64,000 bases of DNA from assembly GCA_011319805.1 (NCBI GenBank), contig SJRY01000305.1, positions 62,001 to 126,000 on the forward strand, in the 5' to 3' direction. Within the stretch, counting starts at the first letter, position 1; the number at the start of each line of letters is the position of its first letter. Of this stretch, positions 11,756 through 22,158 are shown in pieces. The DNA comes from Macrocybe gigantea (Eukaryota > Basidiomycota > Agaricomycetes > Agaricales > Callistosporiaceae). Below the pieces are notes generated by a model. That model did no database searches. It was given only the letters and a program-made list of their open reading frames with translations, and was not told the DNA's origin. A program made the position numbers and the translations under genes.

Positions 11756-13386
11756 CTAGAAGACTATAGGATATCCACGAGAGAGTCCATGCTCAAGATC
11801 CAATTTCATATGCCTTAATTCGACGTCTGGTAGTTTCTTCATTTCCGCACTTGAACCAGGGCCCACGTTATCATGCCTCAAGAAGCTGTCGATATATTCA
11901 GCTGCACCACTAGCATGTAAAACGTGGGCGACGGCAGCATGAATAGACAAGAACCAGGGGTCAGGAAGTATGGACTGTGGCGCAGGGCCTGCGGCTTGCG
12001 GTCGTATTTCCATTGTGTGTTCACGAGCAGGTGCATCGGTAGTGTGCCAGTGCGAGTTGTCCTTGAAAGTAATCTCTTCATCATTCCTTGGCAGAGGAAT
12101 GAATGCCCTGGGGAAGTTCGGTGAAAGTCCGGAATTTGTAGGTATCAGTCTTGCCCTCCTGTGAAATGTAAATAAGTTATAGATGTCCCAGAGACGTCAA
12201 GATACTAACCACCGGTATAAGGCAGAATTTGTATTTATCGAAAAATATGTGAGTATTGGGTTCCAAAGCGATACCATTAGATGGCGAATCGAATTTTCCG
12301 TCTAGTAATGAAAGACTCCATGCCATTTGGGGACAATAGTTGCGAACGATATCGAGAGTGGCCATTGCGTTATGATTCTGTTAAAGGAAAAGCGATATGT
12401 TGGAACAGAAAACCGGAAGTCGAATGACTTACGTCGCTCGTCGAGAAACCTGCTACAGATCGTTTGAAAATATGGGCGCATTGCACGCATGCAACACCAC
12501 GCTTCGCGTCGTAGTTGTGAGCTTTTTCGAATTGCATCCCCGAGACTACGCATGTAAAATTGTCTCGGCGTAAGACCTGCTGCCATGTCAGCGCAGAGAC
12601 TCGAATCCGCCGCATAGAAATCGATGAAATCCCACCTCCTCTGCCATTTTCTCGTCACGGTTTTTGGGCTTATTAGAGCCAGGATCTCGGAATGCTGATG
12701 CTGTCTCGTCGACCGTCGGAGTCGCTGCTTCAGACTGCGTGCCTTTATCATAATGGGATTGAGCTCGGACTGCAAATGAGTATCATTTTGTATTGAAATG
12801 CAGCTGTTCGATGCTTACACGGCCACAAGAATAGTCCAAACCACGTATTCGCCAGTGCGACAAATCTCTGAATGTCATCGCCACAGGTGACGATTGCAGC
12901 GGCTGTGTAGCGAATAGGACGCTCATATCGGTCTCCAGTTCGATCTTTGACGTAGTCCCACATCGCCCAGATTATCTTGTATGCATCAACCTTTTCTACG
13001 ATTGATCTGGGTGTACTTATTAGGCGATTGTTTCGAGGAGTATGCTCGAGTATCTCCAAATGCCGGTCGGCGAGTCTTCGCAATCCGGCGGTAGGATATC
13101 TGTCTTTGTCCTGGATGATCTCGACCATATCTTTCTGGACGTCCCCACTAATGGTGACAGTGATGCTTTCGGTGGAAGAGGTGGAAATGGAAGATAAATC
13201 GCTCAACGCGGAACCCATCGATACGTCTGATTCTTTTGACGAGGTGGAAAGGTTTGTTCGGTGCGAAGGCATTTCGGGAGACGGTAAAAGCGTAGGAAGT
13301 AGCTTGGGTGTTTCTTGAGGTTCTGGGCTGGGGTTTTTGTACTCTTGTGGTGACCCATTCTGGGCAGCCTCTCGTTCATCGGACAT
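11756..13386 (-). CDS. HNH_2-type nuclease family protein, copy B, with a likely C-terminal frameshift
   Basis: Tandem paralogue of copy A. ATG at 13384-13386 (MSDEREAAQNGSP) is chosen by alignment to copy A; an in-frame ATG 9 bases upstream (13395) is possible. It has the same exon plan: disordered N-terminus, VDAYKIIWAMWDYVKDRTGD, then RDNFTCVVSG, QCAHIFKRS and SNGIALEPNTHIFFDKYKF, so all three HNH residues (His, Asn, His) are present. In the last exon the spacing from the intron end (about 12158) to the conserved EEITFKDNSH block is 79 bases against 72 in copies A and C. The frame therefore shifts and meets TGATGA near 12076-12082, and the conserved tail (AVAHVLHASGAAE) is out of frame. 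The nuclease core stays intact, so a truncated protein is possible. Confidence 0.65.
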
Positions 13387-14583
13387 GAGGGACATGAGGA
13401 CACACCGCAATTAGAAGACGATAGAATGCTGCGGACGTGAATGCGACGAAAATAGACAAAGTGGGTAACACGAGGCCAGTTCAAGGCTTTGCGAATGTTG
13501 ATAGCCACAATTTTCACTGCGCCACGAAGATAACCGTAAAACTGACAATACTTTACGCGTCCGTGCTGTGATATAGCTCCGTTTGTTGAAGACGAGCAGC
13601 GTTGAATTGACGCGTCGAAGCCATCCAGGAAAGGTAACCTAAACAACATTTGTTATGTAATCTTTTTTTTCCCACTCGCTCGAATCATTTCAAGGAAACG
13701 TTCACAACTCCTGCCCGTGGTGACGCCCAGCAATTGCAAATCGAAAAATACGTGTCTGGAAGCTGTACGTTTGATCAATACGAAAATAGGAAAATCGAAT
13801 CTGGTCTCCTTCGTGTTCCAGATTGAATGGATCAACTCACATGAACAGAGACTTACATGCCAGGTATCTAAAGCGAAGTACATCATGACGAAATCGCCGA
13901 GTCTCTGGTTTGATCTATATCATCGTTGCTATGAGTTCATTTTACCGTATCTGTCTTTTCTCGCTGAGTCACATCCTCAGTATTCATGCACGCTCGCCAT
14001 TCCGGTCACAACGGCAACACCACAGCCATTAACCGGAGTCAGTGCTGCAAACTTGGGCGTCAGATGCCAGGCCGATAATGGTAAAATGGAGGAAAGGGGG
14101 CGCCTGATTATCGCAAATCGCTCCTGCCGTTGACACGTTTTTCTGAGCCCCTACGACAAGTACAAACCACGAGGGCCGATTCAGAGTCTGGTTTGACATG
14201 CCTCGTTTCTGCTTGCTGTTCTGAATCTTCTCCTGTAGTCGCCTGTCCTTCTTTTTCTTTTTGAGATGAACATGCATAGCAGCCTGTTGATCTGCTAGGC
14301 TTCCTTTGGCCGCAGGTTTTCTGATGTCATCCAAAAAGATCCAGCTGGTACCTCGTCACTTATGGCAACTCGAATGGTGCGATGTTCTTCCTTCTGTGTT
14401 TTTTCAGACATGTTCCCATTCTAGGTGTTCGGCCAAGGTTCGAATCAAATGCTTGATGAAACTAACGGTTGAACGAGGGACGTCTCCATCTAGCCTCGGG
14501 AGCATGAATCTCAAACACGCCCGGCCGTATCACATTTCCAAATACTAAGAAGAGAAGAACATTAATTCACGCCTGACACAGCC
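13387..14583. other. Intergenic, no supported gene
   Basis: 1.2 kb between HNH_2 copy B and the secreted protein. The longest frames (13717-14133, +; 14029-14334, -) have no recognisable motif, no signal peptide and no paralogue in the window. I see nothing convincing here. Confidence 0.45.
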
Positions 14584-15200
14584 TCACTCCCGGCCCGCTC
14601 TCTCCAACTTCAACAGTTCCTCGTAGTTGTCGATAGCAACATGCTCGCTGACTTCGGCAAACTTGCCCTCGGGAACCTTGATAAGGTGCTCCTGTCCATC
14701 GGGCGTGGTGAATCCCACGACGTCAGGGATTGCACATGCCGTCGTGTCTTGCGCAGTAGGCACGTCAAATTTAGCGGAGCGCCGAGCTGCAGCTTGAACG
14801 ATCCAATTGGCGGATTGCCAGTTCGAATACGTGGGTGCATTGAACACGCTCGAGCCTAGAAAATCGAGTATGGTAAAGTCAGCATAATGCGGTTGCAAAG
14901 GAAGGTCTGGCTGAACTGACAAGCAGTACTGCCGGTTCCGCCGACGCCGCTCGTCGACGTGTGGCAGAGGTCTCCGTAGGTCGTGCCGAACCAGCCAGCG
15001 GGCATGTTCTGAAACTTGACCGACCAGCCGTAGTTGGTGCCCAGCCATTGGCAGCATGTGCCTGCGGGGACGTTGCTGCAGCACCCGAACGACCCGATGC
15101 AACTTCGGGACGTGTAGGCGCATATGTCTGCCGCATTGACGGAGGCGCGAAAGATAGACGCGTAGAGCGTAAGAGAACCGATAATAAGTAGCTTGAACAT
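14584..15200 (-). CDS. Small secreted cysteine-rich protein
   Basis: Two exons, 15200-14921 and 14855-14584 (intron GTCAGTTCAG..TTTTCTAG), give 183 residues. The N-terminus is a signal peptide (MFKLLIIGSLTLYASI, Ala-x-Ala-like cleavage region near VNAAD), followed by a Cys-rich block: DICAYTSRSC, GCCSNVPAGTCCQWLG, GDLCHTSTSG. The second half (NWIVQAAARRSAKFDVP to NYEELLKLERAGRE) is hydrophilic and Cys-poor. It should be exported; this layout occurs in effector-like secreted proteins of Agaricomycetes, but I know no function for the family. A decayed paralogue lies directly beside it at 15962-16510 and a possible fragment at 11473-11570. Confidence 0.75.
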
Positions 15201-15961
15201 CCTAAACCAGGCCTGGTCCAGTGAACGACGTTTCTAGTATTCGTTCTTCGTCTTTTATACTCCAGCGGACACCGCGATTTCGGACTTCTTGGTATGGTCT
15301 GTTGCATCACACCTAAGGACCTGCAGAATAATTTATCCGCGATCGATCCAGGCAGGATGGACGTAAGACGAGGAACATGAAGCATTCTGACATCCCTACA
15401 TGACATCGAAGCATGAGCTGAGCAGAAGTCAGTTCCTATGTTCGGAGCACACTCCCCAGCTTGGCGTCACATCACAGGCCTTTGAGTATCATTGATACGT
15501 GATCTTAACAGGCTTTCCTTCCCCTGTGCCTGCAGCGGCGGAAGGCGGAGACCATGCACTGTCAGACATGAATTTGAGGACGAGTTTTGACAGGCGCTAG
15601 CGACGGCATTTTGCGTCACTCGATTCACTCGAAACATTGATGCAACAGAAAATAAACTGGCGATTCAAAACCTAGACACCTTGGCGGCAACCTCGGGATT
15701 GAATGCATAACCCAATCATCTGGATCACGTTCACGGTCGGAAAGCAAACAATGATTGCATGGTTCGCATGCTCTCTGTCCAAGGCTTCCGTGCGAGGATA
15801 CCTTGCTCTGCTCTGACATGTCGTGATCCTTATAGATCGCAGTCATGCCAAGATGAACCCCAATATACATTCAACAGAAATCACGGTCCACGAACGTTTT
15901 CGAGTACTAGGTGGAAGAAAGCCATCGATGAGCACCGCATCATCTTCGAGTATCGTTACTC
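15201..15961. other. Intergenic, no supported gene
   Basis: Spacer between the two secreted-protein copies. Bases 15201-15420 should hold the promoter of the intact gene. No coding frame with recognisable content was found. Confidence 0.45.
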
Positions 15962-16510
15962 TCAATCCGCTCTTTCTAATTTCAGTAATTGCTCGTAATT
16001 GTCAGCAGCAAGAATCTCGCTGATTACGGTAAATTGGCCCTCTGGAATCTTGACAAGGGGCACATGGCCATCAGACGTGGCGAAGCCGACCACGTCAGGA
16101 ACCGCACATGCTGGCATGTTCTGGACTGCACGCATATCAAACTTGGCAGAGCGCGGAGCTGCACTTCGAATAGTTCAGCTGGCAGATTGCCAGTTGGAAT
16201 ACGTGGGGCCGTTCCACACGCTCGAGCCTGACTAGCGAAGTGAGCTCAATAACAGGGCCTGAAGGAAGAGGATAGACATACAATAGACATACAACCAGAA
16301 CTACTGCTGCCGCCAATGCCGCTGGTAGACGTGTAGCAGAGATCTCCGTAGGTCGTACCGGACCATCCTACTGGCATGTTCTGGAATCTGACCGACCAGC
16401 CGTAGTTGGTACCGAGCCATTGGCAACTTGTACCATTTAAAGCATTTACCTGCTCGGCATCTCTTCCTAGATCGCAGAGAATCGTTGAACAAATTTTGCG
16501 GCTCACTCGG
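15962..16510 (-). pseudogene. Dead paralogue of the cysteine-rich secreted protein
   Basis: The Cys block SCQWLGTNYGWSVRFQNMPV with GTTYGDLCYTSTSGIGG (about 16440-16300) and the second-exon tail ending ADNYEQLLKLERAD before TGA at 15962-15964 are clear. The signal peptide and first Cys segment (the DICAYTSRSC part) are missing and replaced by unrelated sequence. Within exon 2, the Trp codon of the ANWIVQ block is TGA (about 16170-16180: SAS, stop, TIRSAAPRSAKFD). The copy therefore has lost its export signal and has a nonsense codon. Confidence 0.65.
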
Positions 16511-17204
16511 AGTCGGATGTAGCCTCAAATCTATGTCTGAACATGAATGTCTGATAGCGGCAGCGTTTGAAGAACATTCCGAGGGCCACTTACGAGGGGC
16601 AAGCCGTTGAGCTAGTCGATCTACGATGCTGCAGGGTCCCATGCATTGGCATAGTGGCCGAGCAAGCGGAGGTGCGTTCCATTTGTGCATCCCTGTTCTC
16701 GAGCTACCTCGCCGTTATTGCGGTGGTTCTGACAACGATGGCGGAGCAAAGCAAATCCAGCAACTTCGATAACATAGACAGTCAGGTGAGGTTACTCCGC
16801 CGTTGCCAATAGGTCATCCAGTGAATGCAGGCCTGCAAAACACCGAATTAAGATGTCAAGGGCGTGCATCTTGGGGATCGAAGTCTGCGAAATCATTATC
16901 GCTTCGAATCAGATGTTCTATGTCTTAGAACGTCTGCACAGAGACCGGCCCAAAGGAAATCTTTGGAGTACAACCGATTCTCATGACGGTCGTCCTAGAG
17001 CATAACTGGGATATAGAAAGGCGAAGGCGAATTGGGGGTCATGGTCGAGTGCTCTCAGAAATTGCGGAACTTGCCCGAGTTTTGCTACTAGAAGACTGTT
17101 TCGAAAAGGAGGCCATTTGAATATCTAAGTAAGAATCACGAGTTCGTCAACGGATCTCAACTATGGGCAGAGGCAAACGGAGCATCTTCAGCGTAAAGGG
17201 TAAT
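16511..17204. other. Intergenic, no supported gene
   Basis: About 700 bp between the secreted-protein relic and the 3' end of the F-box gene. Only short frames without recognisable content. Confidence 0.45.
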
Positions 17205-18493
17205 TCATGGAGAATGAATAGATGTATGATCTGCTTGTTCTACGACGAGGACGCCAGCCGACGTCAAACGCGGCATCTTCAGAGAAAAGAGAGCATCCGT
17301 TATGAGCTCACTGCTTCCTCCCCCGATCTTCAAAATTATCTTGACCAGGTGCAGCTTAGTGTATGCAGGGAGTGTCAGGGCGGCATCCAGGGCGGGCCAC
17401 ACCTCGTAGTCACACAGAAACTCGACTTCACGAGACGTGACGGAGAAGCGCCAATATAGGAAGTCAATCACAATCGTAAGTCGCTCCAGCGGGCTGAGAG
17501 GTGGACCGCTACCGAGAGCGCTCACGAGCCAGGGGAGTGGGTCATATGGGTAACCACGGTTGAAGATGGTTTCGATAACCAGGGTATGCAGAGTGTGCAT
17601 ATTTTCAAAATTGTCTGGTCCTGGCATGAACGGACCTTTGAAGGTGGATGAAGTTCAATATCACTGCCGGTACTGACACGAGGCTGAATGCCTACCTTCG
17701 TGCGCCTTGCCCAGCTGCCCCCAGATAAAACACTGCAGAGAAGCAGCGGAGGCCGCCAAAGCGGGTCCAACAATATCAGTATTGCCTTGTAAGATGAGCT
17801 CTTGAAGTTGTGATAGATCAAGGAGAGAAGAAGGTTGTGCAAGTGCGTGAAGGAGCCGTTTTGCGGCTTTAGCGGAGCCGTGGACCTCAAGGATGCGTAG
17901 ATGGCCGTTTCTTGGAGTGCGATGGCGTGGCGGAGACTGAAGGCGAAATGTGGGAGAGGATGGGACTGTATCATCAAAAATATCGACAACTCTGAGCTGC
18001 TTGAGGTGTTCAAAACGTGACATATCGGACGTGGGGAGGTTCGAGAGGTGGATCAAGGAAGGTTGGTCAGAAGAGTAGAGGAACAGAGGAGGTCCAATAT
18101 TGACGATCTTAGCTCCTGCGAAAGCTTCACCCAAGATAAAGGCATCTGGTCCACATTCTGAATCGTCAATGATCGCAAATCATCCAACATTTGGAGTAAA
18201 GCTGGGAGTGTGTTCTCGATCGTCACCCAATCACGCATCCGAAACTCGGGCTTGGTGTTGGACGTAATACACAACTCCCGAATGTACGATGCGAGCCTTG
18301 GGTCATCTGCAAGCACGGAGTACAGATTCCGGGACTTTGTCGGATGGTCAAGCTCTACTACCGAGAAGAGGTAGCGACGCGTGTGAGGAAGAAAGGCCCG
18401 GCATACGAGTGCACATGCTCGCAAGGCTGGCTTGTCGTCGCGAAGCTCGTCCATTATGAGATTTAGGATGTCGACGGGTATCATAGACGCCAT
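17205..18493 (-). CDS. F-box protein (basidiomycete F-box-like/LRR type), possible one-base frameshift
   Basis: ATG at 18493 begins MASMIPVDILNLIMDELRDD, then ACALVCRAFLPHTRRYLFSV, a typical F-box that recruits Skp1 in SCF ubiquitin ligases. The remainder has weak leucine-rich strands (DLSQLQELILQGNTDI, LERLTIVIDFLYWRF) as in the many F-box proteins of Agaricomycetes. One intron is clear (GTAGGCATTC.. to ..AAAG near 17700-17632), joining KAHE to GPFMPGPDNFENM. At about 18057-18063 the frame must shift by one base: LLTNL continues as SLIHLSNLPTSDM only if a T run is one base longer. This is either a real lesion or a consensus error. Target proteins are unknown. Confidence 0.75.
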
Positions 18494-18716
18494 TTTGAAG
18501 AATATGTTCGAGCTTGAGAGCGTAAGAGTAACGAGCGGGTCTCAAGGTCCAGTTTTACTTCCGGATTATGTAATGGACTAGAGATGGCTGAACTGGTTCT
18601 CAGTTGATCTGTCGAAATTCATTCACATCCTTCATTGCAGGAATAATCACTGCAAAGAACCATTACCGAGGTCAATTCAGCAGGTTGACAAATGTGATAC
18701 GTATACAATATAACTC

Positions 18717-21082
18717 TCATAATTTCATTCCAACATTGATATGAATCCCTTTCACCTGCGTATATCTGAAGTAGGGTCAGGCAACCGTTATTGACCTGAA
18801 TGCACTAGCTGGAACCTAAGCTTTAATACGCACGTGTTGAGGGCATACTCCCCCAAATCCCGTCCGTTACCAGATTGTTTATAGCCACCGAACGGTATCG
18901 CTGGGTCAACGACAGCGGCGCAGTTCACCTAAAAGGGCCTCAAATCTACATCGCGGGATGCTGCAGCTTTTTCATACGTACACAGGCAATTCCTCCTTCC
19001 AATGCGTGTATGACGCGAATCGCTCGAGTGACATTTTCAGAGAATATATAGCACGCCAACCCGTAGTCACTCGCATTCGCCGCTTCAATGACCTCTGGAA
19101 TAAATAATGAGATTCTCCGCAAGACACTTGTATGATCGATCCTGACCCTCTTCTGTCTTAAATTTAATGACGATTGCGACGGGCCCGAAGATCTCTTCCC
19201 TGGCTATTTTCATTTCGGGTTTGACATCTGAAAAGATGGTTGGCTGAATGAAGTATCCTTCGTCTCCGTGACGCCCTCCTCCGACTCGGATCGTGGCACC
19301 GTCTGTCTTCCCTGATTCGATATATCCTATAACACGCTGGTTGTATTCGTCAGCTCTCTGTTGAATGAGTCTGAGCAGAGGTCTCACGTCGAACTGCGTT
19401 TGAGATATTTGCGGACCATGTTGAGTTCCGTCGGCAAATGGATCCCCTGTAGCATCACCAAGAGCCTTTGCGCAGCCATGAATTTCTCCATGAATTCGTC
19501 GTAGATGCTTTCCTGTACGAAAACGCGGGAACCGGAGATACAAAGTTCGCCTGTGAAAGCTCGTTGGAATTCCTGTCATGATTTCGGTTATTATTTAGCT
19601 CACCCATATTATCGCTGGCGGGAAACCGGTCAGAAGCCAGGAAACGTCATGAGGACAGACTTACAAACTGCTATACGTCGCCCATTTCAGTGCCTGTTCA
19701 AGGTCGGCGTCGTCGAATATGATCGTCGGGTTTTTACCGCCGAGCTCCAGCGATACATCCTTAAGGTTTGATTCCGCGGCCGCTTTCATTATCTTGCGAC
19801 CAGTTAAGGTGCTTCCAGTGAACGCGATCTTCTGAATCTGAGGGTGCTCGGCGATAGCTTGTCCCACCGTATTACCTAGGTTTGTTCCGTTGCAGCTCTA
19901 TTCGTAAATGGTGAGTAGAAAGGCATGCTGACCGTAACCGTTGATGATATTGACAACACCGGAGGAAACCCTGCTTCGTTCATGAGGTCGGCCAGCTTGA
20001 GCGCTGAAAGGGGTGTCAACTCCGAAGGCTTCGCAGAGTGAGTTGCTGCTCTTTTTCGAAATAACAGGAACTGCACCTTAAGCACGATTGCATTCCCAGT
20101 GGCTAAAGCTGGTGCAATTTTCATGGAAAGCATGATCTATTGAGACTGTCAGATTTTCAAAACGTCGAACCCATCCACATCTTACCAAGGGGAAATTCCA
20201 GGGGATTATTTGCCCCTAAGAATCCATTAAAGTAAATGTGAGCCAATTGCTATTCTATTTACCACAACACCATAAGGCTCGTGGCGAGTGTAGGTGAACA
20301 TGCTGTCATTGGTCTGAATGACGAGCAAGCATTTTAAAGGCTATGCCGTCGAAAGTATATAACCATACACACCTCAACACTTTTACCTTGAATCTTGTCA
20401 GCCCAGCCAGCGTAATAACGAAAGACAGATATCGCGAATGCAGTATCACGCGATTTTGCTCCGCTCCATATCTTTCCTATGAATATTAACTGAGGACCAA
20501 CAGGCGGAATGGTAGGAGCGGTTCTTACCGACGTTCAGAGCCTCTAAAGCAGCAAATTCGTCCATGCATTGTTCCATCAAGTCCGCAAGCTTATTTAGGA
20601 GTTTTCCCCGGATAGCGCCGGGGCATTTGAATCCCCAGGAGTTCTGTAAGCCTAAGAAAGAATAGCTGAATGCGAATAGGTCAAGGGAATGAACATGACA
20701 TACCTTTCTAGCGGCCTCGACGGCGATGTCCACGTCCTTCTTCGATCCGATGGAGACTGGAGTGATCAATTTCCCGGTGGCTTTGGAACCGACATGCATT
20801 AGAGTGACCATGCAGCAATTGTCACCAACGAACCTGGATTGACGACGCTTAATAATCGGATTCAGTTTTGACGAGCGTAGAAAGTTGTTACACTGTACAT
20901 TAACTTACTCGATTGTCTCCTTATCGAGAGAGTCTACCCATTGACCATCAATAAAGAGGCTGTTCATTTAGGCAAGCGTGAGTGAACGACATAAGGAAAC
21001 TGTTGATTATGCACCCCGTGTTGATGGTGACTTCACCCTTGTATGCGGGTGTATCAAATACATGAGCGAATGTTCCGGGCAT
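18717..21082 (-). CDS. Aldehyde dehydrogenase (NAD(P)+), tandem copy 1, with a one-base frameshift
   Basis: ATG at 21080-21082 ([16 protein letters not shown]), stop TGA at 18717-18719 after [15 protein letters not shown]. About ten small exons carry the ALDH superfamily marks: [20 protein letters not shown] (nucleotide-binding loop), SLELGGKNP (general-base Glu), ELCISGSR (catalytic Cys, about 19530), EEIFGPVA and PFGGYKQSG. It oxidises aldehydes to acids in the cytosol or mitochondrion; the substrate cannot be told. In the exon after the catalytic Cys, EFMEKFMAA and [12 protein letters not shown] are in different frames (about 19470-19475), explained by one missing G in GCGGCA. First of three head-to-tail copies. 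Confidence 0.85.
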
Positions 21083-22158
21083 GCTGGACGGCTGGGGTAT
21101 GATTTGATGAGTGAGAGATTGCTCGTATGAGGAGGCTATCTTCAGGGTACCATTTATATTTCCTACACACCGCTTTATTCGGCAAAATAGGACCGAGGCT
21201 GCCAGTAAATGGCCGACATCGTAATCCAGATATTCTCTTCGCACAAGAGCCGAGGACATACCTTTTTAATGCACCCTAGTCGTCATGATGTTTATCTTGC
21301 GGAGAAAGCAGACATCACTAACCTCATTCAGAGTGCAACTCCATTTCATCTATCGTGGCTACTTCCTCCGTACCTTCGTGGGCATATCAAGATTTGGAAA
21401 TTCGTTCGACGTTGCCAGTTTATTAGCCGGAAGATATGGACAGCATGGCACACATACAACATTATAATGTTGTCTTTCGACGAAAGGTATCATTCAAATA
21501 GATCAATATTGGCAGGATATCAATAGCAAGCCAACGTGGGATGAGGGCAGCTATACAGGTTAGACATTCTTTTAGAACTCTGTCAGCTTCAAAGTAAGGA
21601 GTTAGCCACATTACCAGGGTAAGGATCCCCGGAAAGCATGTATCCGAAAGGCGCTCGAATCTGTGAAAAGGCGTCTGCACCATATGTCTTTGATGTAAAG
21701 CTAGGATGCTGAACGCACTGTAGGAAGTATTAATTTACTGTCGCCTTCGTTCCGCCGTCTTGTCTCGACGTTGAAGAAGACATTGGTTGGCCTTCGGTCC
21801 AGAGTCGTGGGGAAACTTCCACGCCTGTACGTAACATTTCATTTGAGGCCTGTTGTCACCTGATTCTATGGCTTGATTGAATAGCACAGTTGGGCCACCG
21901 CCATCGAATAAGTAGATGGCACCGAAGGAGCTAATCTTGGGAAATATGTGGAATAGATAGACAGCGTTGATGGCATATGATGACGTTAGGGTTGATTGGA
22001 GAATTGATGAGGGCGCTACGCCGCGCACGAGACGTAAAGATTGTCCTGAATCAATTTTGCAACCTTGAATCGTATTGGTCACGCTCTACATATAGTACAT
22101 CATATGGAAATGGAACGAAATAGCTATGAATAATGCTCTGCAGATACTATAAGCCTCG
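21083..22158 (-). other. Spacer between aldehyde dehydrogenase copies 1 and 2 with an unassigned open frame
   Basis: A minus-strand frame at 21735-22082 (SSFGAIYLFDGGGPTVLFNQ and flanks) reads open for over 110 codons, and a second open stretch (TSKTYGADAFSQIRAPFGYM, about 21690-21610) follows in another frame. They could be exons or relics of one gene. I do not recognise the family and see no complete model. Confidence 0.25.

Noticed and set aside
14029..14334. Lys-rich 101-residue minus-strand frame as a gene
   Set aside because: No homologue in the window, no splice continuation, no recognisable motif; composition is low-complexity around the Lys run.
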